This document shows, in pieces, positions 52,056 to 63,366 of a DNA stretch of 64,000 nt. The notes under the pieces are model-generated. The model was given only the letters and a program-made list of their open reading frames with translations, searched no databases and had not been told where the DNA came from. Numbering within the stretch: position 1 is the stretch's first letter; every line of letters begins with the position of its first letter. The translations under genes were made by a program, and so were the position numbers. The DNA comes from Allobosea sp. BH3 (GTDB lineage Bacteria > Pseudomonadota > Alphaproteobacteria > Rhizobiales > Beijerinckiaceae), in assembly GCF_025499465.1 (NCBI RefSeq), contig NZ_JAIMCA010000001.1, positions 496,001 to 560,000 of the forward strand. Direction: 5' to 3'.

Positions 52056-52727
52056 CTACCGGCTCGGTGCCTTGCGCAGGAAGGTGCGCTCGATGGCTGC
52101 GAAGACCGTCCAGAAGAAGACGGAGAGGGCGAGATACATGCAGGTGACGACGAAATAGACCTCGAAGCTGCGGAAGGTGCGCGACTGGATGTCGCCCGCC
52201 ACCGCGGTCAGCTCGCTCGCAGCGATCGCCGAGCAGACGCTGGTGTTCAGCATCAGCAGGATGAACTGGCTGGTCAGCGACGGATAGATCGCCTGGATCG
52301 CGGGCTTCAGGATGATCAGGCGGAAGATCTGCAGGGGCCTCAGGCCGAGCGCCTTGCCCGCCTCGATCTGCCCCTTCTGGATGCTCTCGATGCCGGCGCG
52401 GATGATCTCGATGCCATAGGCGACGACGTTCACGACCAGCGCCAGCAAAGCAGCGGCGTCGGAGGACATCCGCAACCCCGTCGCCGGCAGGCCGAAATAG
52501 ATGACGAAGATCTGGATGAGAAAGGGCGTGTTGCGGATCAGCTCGATATACTCGTCGATGATCCAGCGCAGCCATTTCGGCCCGGAGGTCTTGCCGAGGG
52601 CGCCCGCGATCGAAAGCACCATGCCGATCGCCATCGCCAGCGCCGAGAGCACCAGCGTATTGACGAGGCCCTGCAGCAGCTCCGGCCAGGCGGCGAAGAC
52701 ATCCGCGAAATCGAACTCGTAATTCAT
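52056..52727 (-). CDS. Amino acid ABC transporter permease (HisQM type), first
   Basis: A 223-residue permease with the family's YIELIRNTPFLIQIFVIYFGLPATGLRMS and EAA loop IQKGQIEAGKALGLRPLQIFRLIILKPAIQAIYPSLTSQFILLMLNTSVCSAIAASEL. The start at 52727 (MNYEFDFADVF) is the family-like one; the frame is open to 53018 but those residues are not conserved. It is the first gene of the unit; the promoter must lie in the 297-base gap before it. Confidence 0.92.
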   Translation of the reverse strand: MNYEFDFADVFAAWPELLQGLVNTLVLSALAMAIGMVLSIAGALGKTSGPKWLRWIIDEYIELIRNTPFLIQIFVIYFGLPATGLRMSSDAAALLALVVNVVAYGIEIIRAGIESIQKGQIEAGKALGLRPLQIFRLIILKPAIQAIYPSLTSQFILLMLNTSVCSAIAASELTAVAGDIQSRTFRSFEVYFVVTCMYLALSVFFWTVFAAIERTFLRKAPSR

Positions 52728-53024
52728 CCGGCCTGCCTGTCGCGGGCGGCCGAGGCGGAACCGCCCGTCATGCGCCTTCTCCGATACGTGCCACCCGTCC
52801 GGCATGCCCCGGCTTCTCGTTCCCGCCGCTAGAACACGACAATTGGCCTGACAGCAACCCCTTGGGCGCATTTGACGCGCGCGCAGCATGAACGAATCAT
52901 TCTGAAGGCGGCGCAAATGGCTCTGCGATGCCGGGTTCGATGCGAAAATGCATTTTTCAGAGGCATTTCGCTGCGATGGGAGACAGTTGCTCGCAACACC
53001 GCCGCGCACCGGATGCAACTGCTC
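52728..53024. promoter_or_regulatory. Promoter region of the amino acid ABC operon
   Basis: 297 bases between the dgdR stop and the first permease gene. It contains an imperfect inverted repeat, GCGAAAATGC (52942) / GGCATTTCGC (52962), in an AT-richer patch. No other gene is visible. Confidence 0.35.
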
Positions 53025-53918
53025 CTAAAGCCCCGGCAGAACAGCCTCTGCCCCTGCGCGCTCCGAGCGCAGCGTGGGCAGCACGGCGCGGATGTGGCTC
53101 CCCAGCGCCTTCGCCGCCGACGAGGGCTTGAGTTCCGCAAATTCGAGCGCGATGCCGATCGTCGGCAGGGTCGGCAGCCCGGCCGCGACGATGTGAAGAT
53201 CGGGCGGAACCGCCATTCGGGTCAGCACGCTGATGGCGTGGCCGGAGCGGGCGATGGCGATCAGCCCGGCGAGGCTGTTGCTGGCGAAGGCGACCCGGTA
53301 GCGCCGGTTGACCGCCTCCATCGCGTCGCAGGCCGCGCGATAGTCGAGCGTCACCGGCGCCGAAAGGGCCAGAGGCAGGCTGTCCTGCGCGAGAATCGCT
53401 GGCTCCGGCTCGCTCGCGACCCAGACGAAGCTCTCCCGCCGGATCACTTCGTTGCCCTCCGGGTCAGGCACCGAGACCAGCGCCATGTCGATCTGCCGCC
53501 GGTGCAGCAGCGGCCGCAGCTCGGACGAGGGCGCGCAGACCATGCGCAGTTCGACGTCCGGATGTGCCGCCAGGAAGCCCCGCAGCAGATCGGGCAGGAA
53601 GGCGATGGAATAATCCTCGGGGCAACCGAGGCTGACCGAGCCCTTGAGACCCGCCCCGCCCATATCGGCCAGGATCTCGTCATGCCGCGCCAAGAGCGAC
53701 TCGGCATGGGCGAGCAGCTTTTCGCCCGCCACGGTCAGCCGCACCCCCGAGCCGCTGCGATGCAGCAGCGCCTGGCCCAGCGCCTCCTCGAGCCGCTGCA
53801 TCTGCATGCTCAGCGCCGACTGCGTCCGCCCGACCTGCAGCGAGGCGAGGCTGATCGAGCCCGAACGCGCGACCACCGCGAAATTCCTGAGCAAAGCGAG
53901 ATCGAGAAGTTGTCGCAC
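53025..53918 (-). CDS. dgdR: LysR-family regulator divergent from dgdA (DgdR-like)
   Basis: The 297-residue LysR protein begins at a GTG (VRQLLDLALLRNFAVVARSGSISLASLQVGRTQSALSMQMQRLEEALGQALLHRSGSGVRLTVAGEKLLAHAESL). It has a substrate-binding domain from about residue 90 (SVSLGCPEDYSIAFLPDLLRGFL). It is divergent from the dialkylglycine decarboxylase gene with a 126-base gap. In Burkholderia cepacia, dgdR is a LysR-type regulator placed the same way beside dgdA, which is why I use the symbol. Upstream readings overlap dgdA and are rejected. An inverted repeat at 53934-53955 may be its site. Confidence 0.85.
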   Translation of the reverse strand: MRQLLDLALLRNFAVVARSGSISLASLQVGRTQSALSMQMQRLEEALGQALLHRSGSGVRLTVAGEKLLAHAESLLARHDEILADMGGAGLKGSVSLGCPEDYSIAFLPDLLRGFLAAHPDVELRMVCAPSSELRPLLHRRQIDMALVSVPDPEGNEVIRRESFVWVASEPEPAILAQDSLPLALSAPVTLDYRAACDAMEAVNRRYRVAFASNSLAGLIAIARSGHAISVLTRMAVPPDLHIVAAGLPTLPTIGIALEFAELKPSSAAKALGSHIRAVLPTLRSERAGAEAVLPGL

Positions 53919-53933
53919 GCCATCAATCCAATC

Positions 53934-53955
53934 AATATCCGATTGAAGGAATATC
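53934..53955. promoter_or_regulatory. Possible DgdR operator
   Basis: An imperfect inverted repeat, ATATCC...GGAATAT, lies in the AT-rich divergent gap, in a stretch with several TCAAT/ATTGA words. It has the dimensions of a LysR T-N11-A site but matches poorly enough that it is only a suggestion. Confidence 0.3.
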
Positions 53956-53984
53956 AATTTGCCTTGATGGGCAAGCGTCGCTAG

Positions 53985-55355
<1,371 letters not shown>

Positions 55356-55374
55356 GCGAGCAGACAAAAAAAGG

Positions 55375-55406
55375 CCGGCCGCCACCTTCTTAGGTAGCGG
55401 CCGGCT
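55375..55406. terminator. Bidirectional terminator between dgdA and katG
   Basis: The stem GCCGGCCGC / GCGGCCGGC is extended past one mismatch by ACC / GGT around a 6-base loop. T-runs lie on both sides: TTTCTC on the plus strand and a run of T on the minus strand. It sits between convergent genes. Confidence 0.8.
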
Positions 55407-55420
55407 TTCTCATTTGAGGA

Positions 55421-57619
<2,199 letters not shown>

Positions 57620-57709
57620 TCAGGCTGTTTCCGACGTCAGGGGATCGGCCACGCAATGGCGGTCGTCGGCTCGTCCCCCTCCTGGCGCGACTCTTACCAA
57701 AGAGATTTC

Positions 57710-57750
57710 ATTATATTAATTCCGATTTTCTGATTGGCTCGATAAGCTGG
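57710..57750 (-). promoter_or_regulatory. katG promoter and presumed OxyR region
   Basis: On the minus strand a perfect TATAAT (57710-57715) lies upstream of katG without a good -35, as expected for an activator-dependent promoter. The adjoining 57716-57750 is AT-rich and would hold OxyR. I could not align a full OxyR consensus. Confidence 0.45.
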
Positions 57751-57754
57751 AATT

Positions 57755-58690
57755 ATGACAAACCTGACACTGAAGCAGCTCCGCTACTTCGAGGCGCTGG
57801 CCCGGCACGGTCATTTCGGGCGCGCGGCGGAGGCCTGCGCGATCTCCCAGCCGGCCTTGTCGATGCAGATCAAGGCCTTCGAGGAAGAGCTCGGCGGCGA
57901 TCTCTTCGAGCGCGGCGGGCGCCAGGTCCGGCTGACGGGCTTCGGCGAGGAGGTCGCGCAGCGGATCGGCGGCATCGTGCGCTCCATCGAGGAGCTGGAG
58001 GATTACGCACGCGCCTCACGCGACGGACGGGTCGGGCGGCTGCGCATCGGTGTCATTCCCACCGTCGCGCCCTATCTGCTGCCGGAGCTGATCGGCACCT
58101 TGAGCCGCCTCTATGACGGGGTCGACATCCATGTCCGTGAGACGCAGACGCCGAAACTGCTCCAGGAATTGCACGAGGGCCGGCTCGACCTCGCGATCAT
58201 CGCCCTGCCCGTTTCCGAACCCGCCCTGACCGAGGTCCCGCTGTTCACGGAAAACTTCGTCCTCGTCCGGCCGCAGGAGGACGCGGGCAAGCCGGTGCCG
58301 AGCCGAGAGGCGCTCCGCGAGATGAAGCTGCTGCTGCTGGAGGAAGGACACTGCTTCCGCGAGCAGGCGCTGTCGTTCTGCAACGGCAGCACGCGCACCG
58401 TCCAGCCGCGCGACATGCTGGACGCAAGCTCGCTCTCCACCCTCGTCCAGATGGTCAATGCCGGCATGGGCGTCACGCTGCTGCCGGAAATGGCGCTCCC
58501 GATCGAGACCCGCTCCGCTGCGGTCTGCATCGCCCGCTTCGAGGAGCCCGAGCCATCCAGGACCATCGGCATGGTCTGGCGCAAGACGAGCCCCCTCGCC
58601 AAGCAGCTTCTCCAGGTCGCGGACGTGGTGGGTGCATCAGCCCGAGGCCGGTGGCAGAGCCGCGAGACTGGATCGCCGGACCAGGGCTGA
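57755..58690 (+). CDS. oxyR: Hydrogen-peroxide regulator OxyR
   Basis: OxyR is the LysR-family peroxide sensor. The 311-residue protein has the N-terminal HTH (LKQLRYFEALARHGHFGRAAEACAISQPALSMQIKAFEEELGGDLFER). It has the two redox Cys at 200 and 209 in LLLEEGHCFREQALSFCNG, the spacing and context of E. coli C199/C208. It is divergent from katG, its expected target. The C-terminal tail after VADVVGASARG is poorly conserved. Confidence 0.96.
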   Translation: MTNLTLKQLRYFEALARHGHFGRAAEACAISQPALSMQIKAFEEELGGDLFERGGRQVRLTGFGEEVAQRIGGIVRSIEELEDYARASRDGRVGRLRIGVIPTVAPYLLPELIGTLSRLYDGVDIHVRETQTPKLLQELHEGRLDLAIIALPVSEPALTEVPLFTENFVLVRPQEDAGKPVPSREALREMKLLLLEEGHCFREQALSFCNGSTRTVQPRDMLDASSLSTLVQMVNAGMGVTLLPEMALPIETRSAAVCIARFEEPEPSRTIGMVWRKTSPLAKQLLQVADVVGASARGRWQSRETGSPDQG

Positions 58691-58870
58691 ACGCGTTCGG
58701 CCCGCTGGCCGTCATGAAGGCCGAGCCACCGACCCGCGGGAACGGCCCAGCGCCGATCGATCAGCAGCATTGACCGGTTGTCCACATGCCAGGACCCGGG
58801 CAAGCCGTTGCCGTTCGGTAAAGTTTTAGTTAATTCAGGCCCAGAAACTTAACCCTGTGCCGGTTGCGTC

Positions 58871-58966
58871 ATGTTCGAGGCAGTGTTCATCGCGGTGCTG
58901 ATGGTCTCCACGGCGGGGCTCGCCTGGGCCATAGCCGATTATTCGCACCAGCCGCTGGTGTTCTGA
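58871..58966 (+). CDS. Possible 31-residue membrane peptide
   Basis: A short ATG frame gives MFEAVFIAVLMVSTAGLAWAIADYSHQPLVF, one hydrophobic span with a polar C-terminus. It lies after an AT-rich patch (58815-58855) that could hold a promoter, but there is no clear ribosome-binding site. It may be real or chance. Confidence 0.35.
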   Translation: MFEAVFIAVLMVSTAGLAWAIADYSHQPLVF

Positions 58967-59282
58967 CGAGAAGACCGGCCTCGTAGATATCGAAGCGATG
59001 ACGCCGCTGCGGGTCGCTTGGATCGGGCCGTCATCGGCATCCTCGTCGATGCGGCGCCAACTGTGCTGCCGGACCGCGATCCCGCCCGTTCCTGCCAACC
59101 TAACGCTCTCGTAACCTCGGCGCCACCGCCCGATGAGCCGGAACGGCCTAAGCGGGGTTCCTCACTCCGGAATGGGCCCGCGCAACGTGGCACTCGGAGC
59201 GGGGCGAGCGCTGGTCGCACGCGGAGAGGGAGCGCTCCGTTGGGAGGCGGGTCGTTCCCTCTCCACCCCGCTGTAGCCGTGG
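58967..59282. other. Gap downstream of the zinc-finger gene
   Basis: 316 bases without a supported gene. An inverted repeat GGAGAGGGA (59223) / TCCCTCTCC (59256) lies just after the stop of the minus-strand zinc-finger gene and might act as its terminator. Nothing else is recognisable. Confidence 0.35.
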
Positions 59283-59546
59283 TCAGCGGAGTTGGCTGTC
59301 CTTGCTGCCCCGTCGATTATAGCTACTCGCAGCGGCAGGGCGATCATGGCCGGCCTGGCAATGCACGCAGAGGCGCGCGCCCGGCATGGCTCGCCGGCGG
59401 GCTTCCGGAATCTCTTCACCGCAGTCATTGCAATGGACCCCGCCCGGACCGGTCGGCAGCCGTGCGCGGGCGAGCCTGACGGCATCCGTTATCGAGTCGT
59501 CGATCTGATCTTGGACAGCTCCGTCCGGAGCCCAGCCACTGGCCAT
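59283..59546 (-). CDS. DksA/TraR-type C4 zinc-finger protein
   Basis: The 87-residue protein has a short helical N-terminus (DGAVQDQIDDSITDAVRLARARL) and a C4 zinc finger (VHCNDCGEEIPEARRRAMPGARLCVHCQAGHD) of the DksA/TraR family. The arrangement is most like the small E. coli YbiI type, which lacks the full DksA coiled coil. The ATG at 59546 follows AGAGG. Family members bind RNA polymerase's secondary channel, but for such short forms this is unproven. Confidence 0.85.
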   Translation of the reverse strand: MASGWAPDGAVQDQIDDSITDAVRLARARLPTGPGGVHCNDCGEEIPEARRRAMPGARLCVHCQAGHDRPAAASSYNRRGSKDSQLR

Positions 59547-59748
59547 GAGGCACCTCTTCACGACTCGGAAGATGGGGTCTCGCCGCCAGCTCCGCCAGCT
59601 GCTGCATACTGTCCTCAAGAACAGTAGCGCAGCGCCCCTCTTCAGGCGTCATCTGCCGAAGCGATCCGTGAGCGCGAGGCAGGCTTGGCCAGCGGCCTTG
59701 CACTTCACCGAGAAGTTGCGGGCGAAGACGTGTTCGACGGAGGAGAAA

Positions 59749-59997
59749 ATGAAGCTCCTGTTGGCGTCCCTTGCTACTGCGATGAGCATGGCAGGCACGG
59801 GCGATGTTCAAGCCGTCGTCTACTGCCAATATGTCGGCTATCCGGTCGGCTGTATCGCGCGACCGGGTGTGGTGCTGCACCCTCGGCCTGTCGCGCGTGC
59901 GGTCGCGACCCCGGGTGTCGGGGCGCCGGGCGTCGGAGTGCGCCCCGGAACGCCCATGAACCGAGGTGGCCCGGTCAACCGCGCCGGCCGCCGCTGA
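59749..59997 (+). CDS. Small secreted Pro/Gly/Val-rich protein
   Basis: The 82-residue product has a signal peptide (MKLLLASLATAMSMAGTGDVQA) and a short mature part with two Cys (YCQYVGYPVGCIARPG). A low-complexity tail of VATPGVGAPGVGVRPGTPMNRGGPVNRAG follows. The ribosome-binding site AGGAG is good. Similar proteins occur in related genomes, from memory; the function is unknown. Confidence 0.7.
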   Translation: MKLLLASLATAMSMAGTGDVQAVVYCQYVGYPVGCIARPGVVLHPRPVARAVATPGVGAPGVGVRPGTPMNRGGPVNRAGRR

Positions 59998-60186
59998 CGC
60001 GATGGCGTTCCGCACTGGCCGGTCCTGACGAAACGTCGAAAGCTGCGCGGCCGCATGGCGGCCAGGAGCGATTTTCGCGAACTGGGGTGCCCCCTCGCTT
60101 CTAGGCGCCGAATGCTGGCTGGGTTGGCGTTGAAGCGCGGATCGGTCTCTCCGCCTCCCGTTCCGGCACTTATAGGAGGTTGTCCC

Positions 60187-60450
60187 ATGTGGGTGCTGAT
60201 GTACGTCTTCTCATACTCCGTCAGTCCGATCGCCACGAGCGACCGGGCCGAATGGCGGCTGCTGCCGACCGTGATCTTTCAGGAATTTACCAGCGAGGAC
60301 AGATGCCAGTCGGCGAAGGCGAAGCTGGAGGGCAGCCTGAAGGACGCCGGAACGCGGCTCAAAAGCGCTCTCGACGAACTCAAGCTCATCGGCACTGCCG
60401 GCCCCAAGGATATCATCGTCGCATACAACGTCGAATGCCTCCCGAAATAG
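60187..60450 (+). CDS. Small uncharacterised protein
   Basis: An 87-residue product beginning MWVLMYVFSYSVSPIATSDRAEWRLLP, with a charged helical middle (SEDRCQSAKAKLEGSLKDAGTRLKSALDEL) and the end DIIVAYNVECLPK. The strong site AGGAGG precedes the ATG. The N-terminal stretch is hydrophobic but short for a signal peptide. Family not recognised. It is followed 43 bases later by the SpoIIAA-like gene. Confidence 0.65.
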   Translation: MWVLMYVFSYSVSPIATSDRAEWRLLPTVIFQEFTSEDRCQSAKAKLEGSLKDAGTRLKSALDELKLIGTAGPKDIIVAYNVECLPK

Positions 60451-60493
60451 GTCGGCGTCGCTCGCACTGACCGCCACAGCAGAGGGAGCAACA

Positions 60494-60865
60494 ATGCTGC
60501 AGATCAATCTTCTTGAAGACGAGGGAATCGTAACGCTGGCGCCTCACGGCCCCCTTGAGAAGGCGGACTTCGAACGGCTCTCCGGCATCGTCGATCCCCA
60601 CATCTCGGCGAAAGGCTCGCTCAAAGGCGTGATGCTCGATGCGGCTGCCTTTCCGGGCTGGGAGGATGTCGGTGCCCTGATCTCCCATCTCAAATTCGTG
60701 ATGGGCCACCATGACAAGGTGGCGCGGGTCGCCGTCGTTTCGGACAGCGAAATCCTGAAGCTCGCGCCTCATGTCGCGAAGCACTTTGTCGCGGCCGATA
60801 TCCGACGATTTCCGTCAGGCGAGAAGGACCACGCGCTGGCCTGGCTGAAGGGAGAGCCGGCCTAG
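60494..60865 (+). CDS. SpoIIAA-like (STAS-related) protein
   Basis: The 123-residue protein matches the SpoIIAA-like family: LEDEGIVTLAPHGPLEKADFERLSGIVDPHISAKGSLKGVMLDAAAFPGWEDVGALISHLKFVMGHHDKVARVAVVSDSEILKLAPHVAKHFVAADIRRFP. These have an anti-sigma-factor-antagonist-like fold, but their binding partners are mostly unknown. The position just upstream of DUF3141 and phosphotransacetylase genes suggests a shared stress or energy role. Confidence 0.88.
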   Translation: MLQINLLEDEGIVTLAPHGPLEKADFERLSGIVDPHISAKGSLKGVMLDAAAFPGWEDVGALISHLKFVMGHHDKVARVAVVSDSEILKLAPHVAKHFVAADIRRFPSGEKDHALAWLKGEPA

Positions 60866-61046
60866 GGATTTTCGCGGGTGCGATGACTTCGAGAGCGATG
60901 CGGCTTGAAGGCATTTTTGCCGCCGCAACCTGTCCCTAAGGACAATACGCCGAAACCGCTCGTTGTGGTGGTGTGGTCCGCGTATGCGGTGGAGATGCCC
61001 GACAGAGGCAGCACCACGCGACGGGGAAACGCGCGCTGGGCGGCGA

Positions 61047-63365
61047 ATGAACAGCGACGCGGCTTTGGGCTGCGCTCAAGCATCGTGTCTGATGGATCGC
61101 AGGATCCCCCGCAGCGACGTCGAACATCAAATCCAACCTGAAGCGGTTCGGAGTGCGGCCATGGCCAAAGATCCCACCGATGCCTTCGCCGACGCACTCG
61201 CCTATGCAACCGATGCCGGGCAGCGTCTCGTCCTGATGTTGGACGCTTTGAGGCAGCGCGCCATCCAGTACGAGGAGCACGTCTCTCAGCCAGCCCCGCA
61301 TGTGCTCGACTATGAGGCCGAGCTGATCTGCGACGGGCGCGGCCTACCCAAGCCGGTCAATTATGTCCTGGTGCGGATCGTGCCGCCTCAAGGCATGCTC
61401 ATCGATCCAACCAGGCGCCCCTTCGTCGTCGTCGATCCGCGCGCCGGCCACGGGCCAGGCATCGGCGGCTTCAAGGCCGACAGCGAGATCGGTGTGGCCA
61501 TGAAGGCCGGACATCCCTGCTATTTCGTCGGTTTCCTGCCTGACGCGGTTGCCGGGCAGACCATCGAACATGTGGCTCTTGCCGAGGCGACCTTCCTGGA
61601 AATGGTCATTGCGCGGCATCCGGAGGCGGACGGCAAGCCCTGCGTCATCGGAAACTGCCAGGCGGGCTGGGCCGTCATGATCCTGGCCGCGCTCAGGCCG
61701 GAACTCTTCGGGCCGATCATCCTCGCCGGCTCGCCCTTGTCCTACTGGGCCGGCGTCAAAGGCCAGAACCCGATGCGGTACACCGGCGGCCTGCTGGGCG
61801 GGAGCTGGCTGACCGCCCTGACGAGCGATCTCGGCGCGGGAACCTTCGACGGCGCGTGGCTCGTCCAGAACTTCGAGAACCAGAACCCGGCCAATACGCT
61901 CTGGAGCAAGCAATACAACCTGTATTCGAAGATCGACACGGAGTTGGAGCGCTATCTCGGCTTCGAGAAATGGTGGGGCGGGCATGTCACGCTGAACGCG
62001 GAGGAAATCCAGTTCATCGTCGACGAGCTCTTCATCGGCAACCGCCTGGCCTGCGGCGAGATCAGGGCCTCCGACGGCACGGCCATCGACCTCCGCAATA
62101 TCCGCTCGCCGATCGTGGTGTTCTGCTCGAAGGGCGACAACATCACCCCGCCGCAACAGGCGCTGGACTGGATCCTCGACCTCTATGGCAGCGTCGACGA
62201 GATTCGCTCCTACGGGCAGACGATCGTCTACGCCATTCACGACAAGATCGGGCATCTCGGCATCTTCGTCTCGGCCGGGGTCGCGCGGAAGGAACATGAC
62301 GAGTTCGCCTCCAACATCGACTTCATCGACGTCCTGCCGCCGGGGCTCTACGAGGCGGTCTTCGAGCCCAAAGCCGGAGCCGACGCCAATCCTGATCTGG
62401 TCACCGGCGAATGGGTGATGCGCTGCGAGGCGCGGACGCTCGACGACATCCGCGCGCTTGGCGGCAACGACCTCGACGACGAACGCCGCTTCGCGACCGC
62501 CGCCCGTGTCTCCGAGATCAACCTGTCGCTCTACCGCGCGCTCGTCCAGCCATGGATCAAGGCGACCGCTAACCCGGTCGTCGCAAAGGCGATGCAGGCC
62601 ATGCATCCGCTGCGCCTGCAATACGAGATGTTCGGGCCGAAGAACCCGTTCCTGTCCTGGCTGGACGCCGCCGTGTCCGGGGTTCGCCAGAAACGTCAGC
62701 CCGTGGCCGGCGACAACGTCTTTCTGAACGCCCAGGAAGCTGCCTCCGCGCAGATCGTCAATGCCCTCGACAACTGGCGCCAGCTGGTCGAGCAGATGTC
62801 CGAGCAGGCGTTCCGCAGCATCTACGGCGCGCCCTTGCTGCAATCGGCCGTCGGCATCGACACGAGTTCGGAGCGTCGCCCTCGCAGCGCCCCGAAGAGC
62901 CGGCTGCACGCCGAACTGCTGGCGAAGCGGATCGACGAATTGCGCGCCGGCATGGCGGCAGGGGGCGTGCTCCACGCCAGCGTCAGGGCACTTCTTTATG
63001 TCGGCATGGCGCGGGAAAGCGCGGATGAACGCAGTTTCGAGGCGATCCGGCGGCTTCGCGAGCAGGGCGATTCCGCTCGCCGCCTGACGCTGAGCGAGTT
63101 CAAGTCGCTGGCGCGCGAACAGTTCTTCATGCTGCTGATCGACCAGGAAGAGGCGCTGAGGACGCTTCCCGGCCTGCTACCCCCGGATCAGGAGGAACGC
63201 ACCGCCGCATTCGAGCTCGTTCAACAGGTCGCGACGGCACGCGGTCCGCTGTCGGGGGACCCGGCGGGTCGTCTCGACGAAATCCGACGCCTGTTCGAGC
63301 TTGCTGCGCCGGTGGGCTCGAATCCGCCCGGAAAGTTGCGCATCGTCACACGGCAGAGGGCCTAG
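61047..63365 (+). CDS. DUF3141 alpha/beta-hydrolase (PhaC-like)
   Basis: The 772-residue reading is a DUF3141 protein with an alpha/beta-hydrolase core. It has FVVVDPRAGHGPGIGGFKADSEIGVAMKAGHPCYFVGFLPD, then VIGNCQAGWAVMIL, where a Cys (about residue 204) takes the nucleophile place in a PhaC-type G-x-C-x-G box. An Asp region (VFCSKGDNITPPQQALDWI) and a His region (YAIHDKIGHLGIFVSAGV) complete a likely triad. The C-terminal 300 residues are helical and specific to the family. The start is uncertain (61047, 61092 or 61161). The next gene starts one base after its stop. Confidence 0.88.
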   Translation: MNSDAALGCAQASCLMDRRIPRSDVEHQIQPEAVRSAAMAKDPTDAFADALAYATDAGQRLVLMLDALRQRAIQYEEHVSQPAPHVLDYEAELICDGRGLPKPVNYVLVRIVPPQGMLIDPTRRPFVVVDPRAGHGPGIGGFKADSEIGVAMKAGHPCYFVGFLPDAVAGQTIEHVALAEATFLEMVIARHPEADGKPCVIGNCQAGWAVMILAALRPELFGPIILAGSPLSYWAGVKGQNPMRYTGGLLGGSWLTALTSDLGAGTFDGAWLVQNFENQNPANTLWSKQYNLYSKIDTELERYLGFEKWWGGHVTLNAEEIQFIVDELFIGNRLACGEIRASDGTAIDLRNIRSPIVVFCSKGDNITPPQQALDWILDLYGSVDEIRSYGQTIVYAIHDKIGHLGIFVSAGVARKEHDEFASNIDFIDVLPPGLYEAVFEPKAGADANPDLVTGEWVMRCEARTLDDIRALGGNDLDDERRFATAARVSEINLSLYRALVQPWIKATANPVVAKAMQAMHPLRLQYEMFGPKNPFLSWLDAAVSGVRQKRQPVAGDNVFLNAQEAASAQIVNALDNWRQLVEQMSEQAFRSIYGAPLLQSAVGIDTSSERRPRSAPKSRLHAELLAKRIDELRAGMAAGGVLHASVRALLYVGMARESADERSFEAIRRLREQGDSARRLTLSEFKSLAREQFFMLLIDQEEALRTLPGLLPPDQEERTAAFELVQQVATARGPLSGDPAGRLDEIRRLFELAAPVGSNPPGKLRIVTRQRA

Positions 63366-63366
63366 C

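Noticed and set aside
58835-59098. Minus-strand 87-residue ORF near the oxyR downstream gap
   Set aside because: No ribosome-binding site, no domain, and it overlaps the possible 31-residue membrane peptide on the other strand.
61344-62975. 543-residue minus-strand ORF opposite the DUF3141 gene
   Set aside because: The plus-strand frame has clear hydrolase motifs; the antisense frame is a GC-driven shadow.
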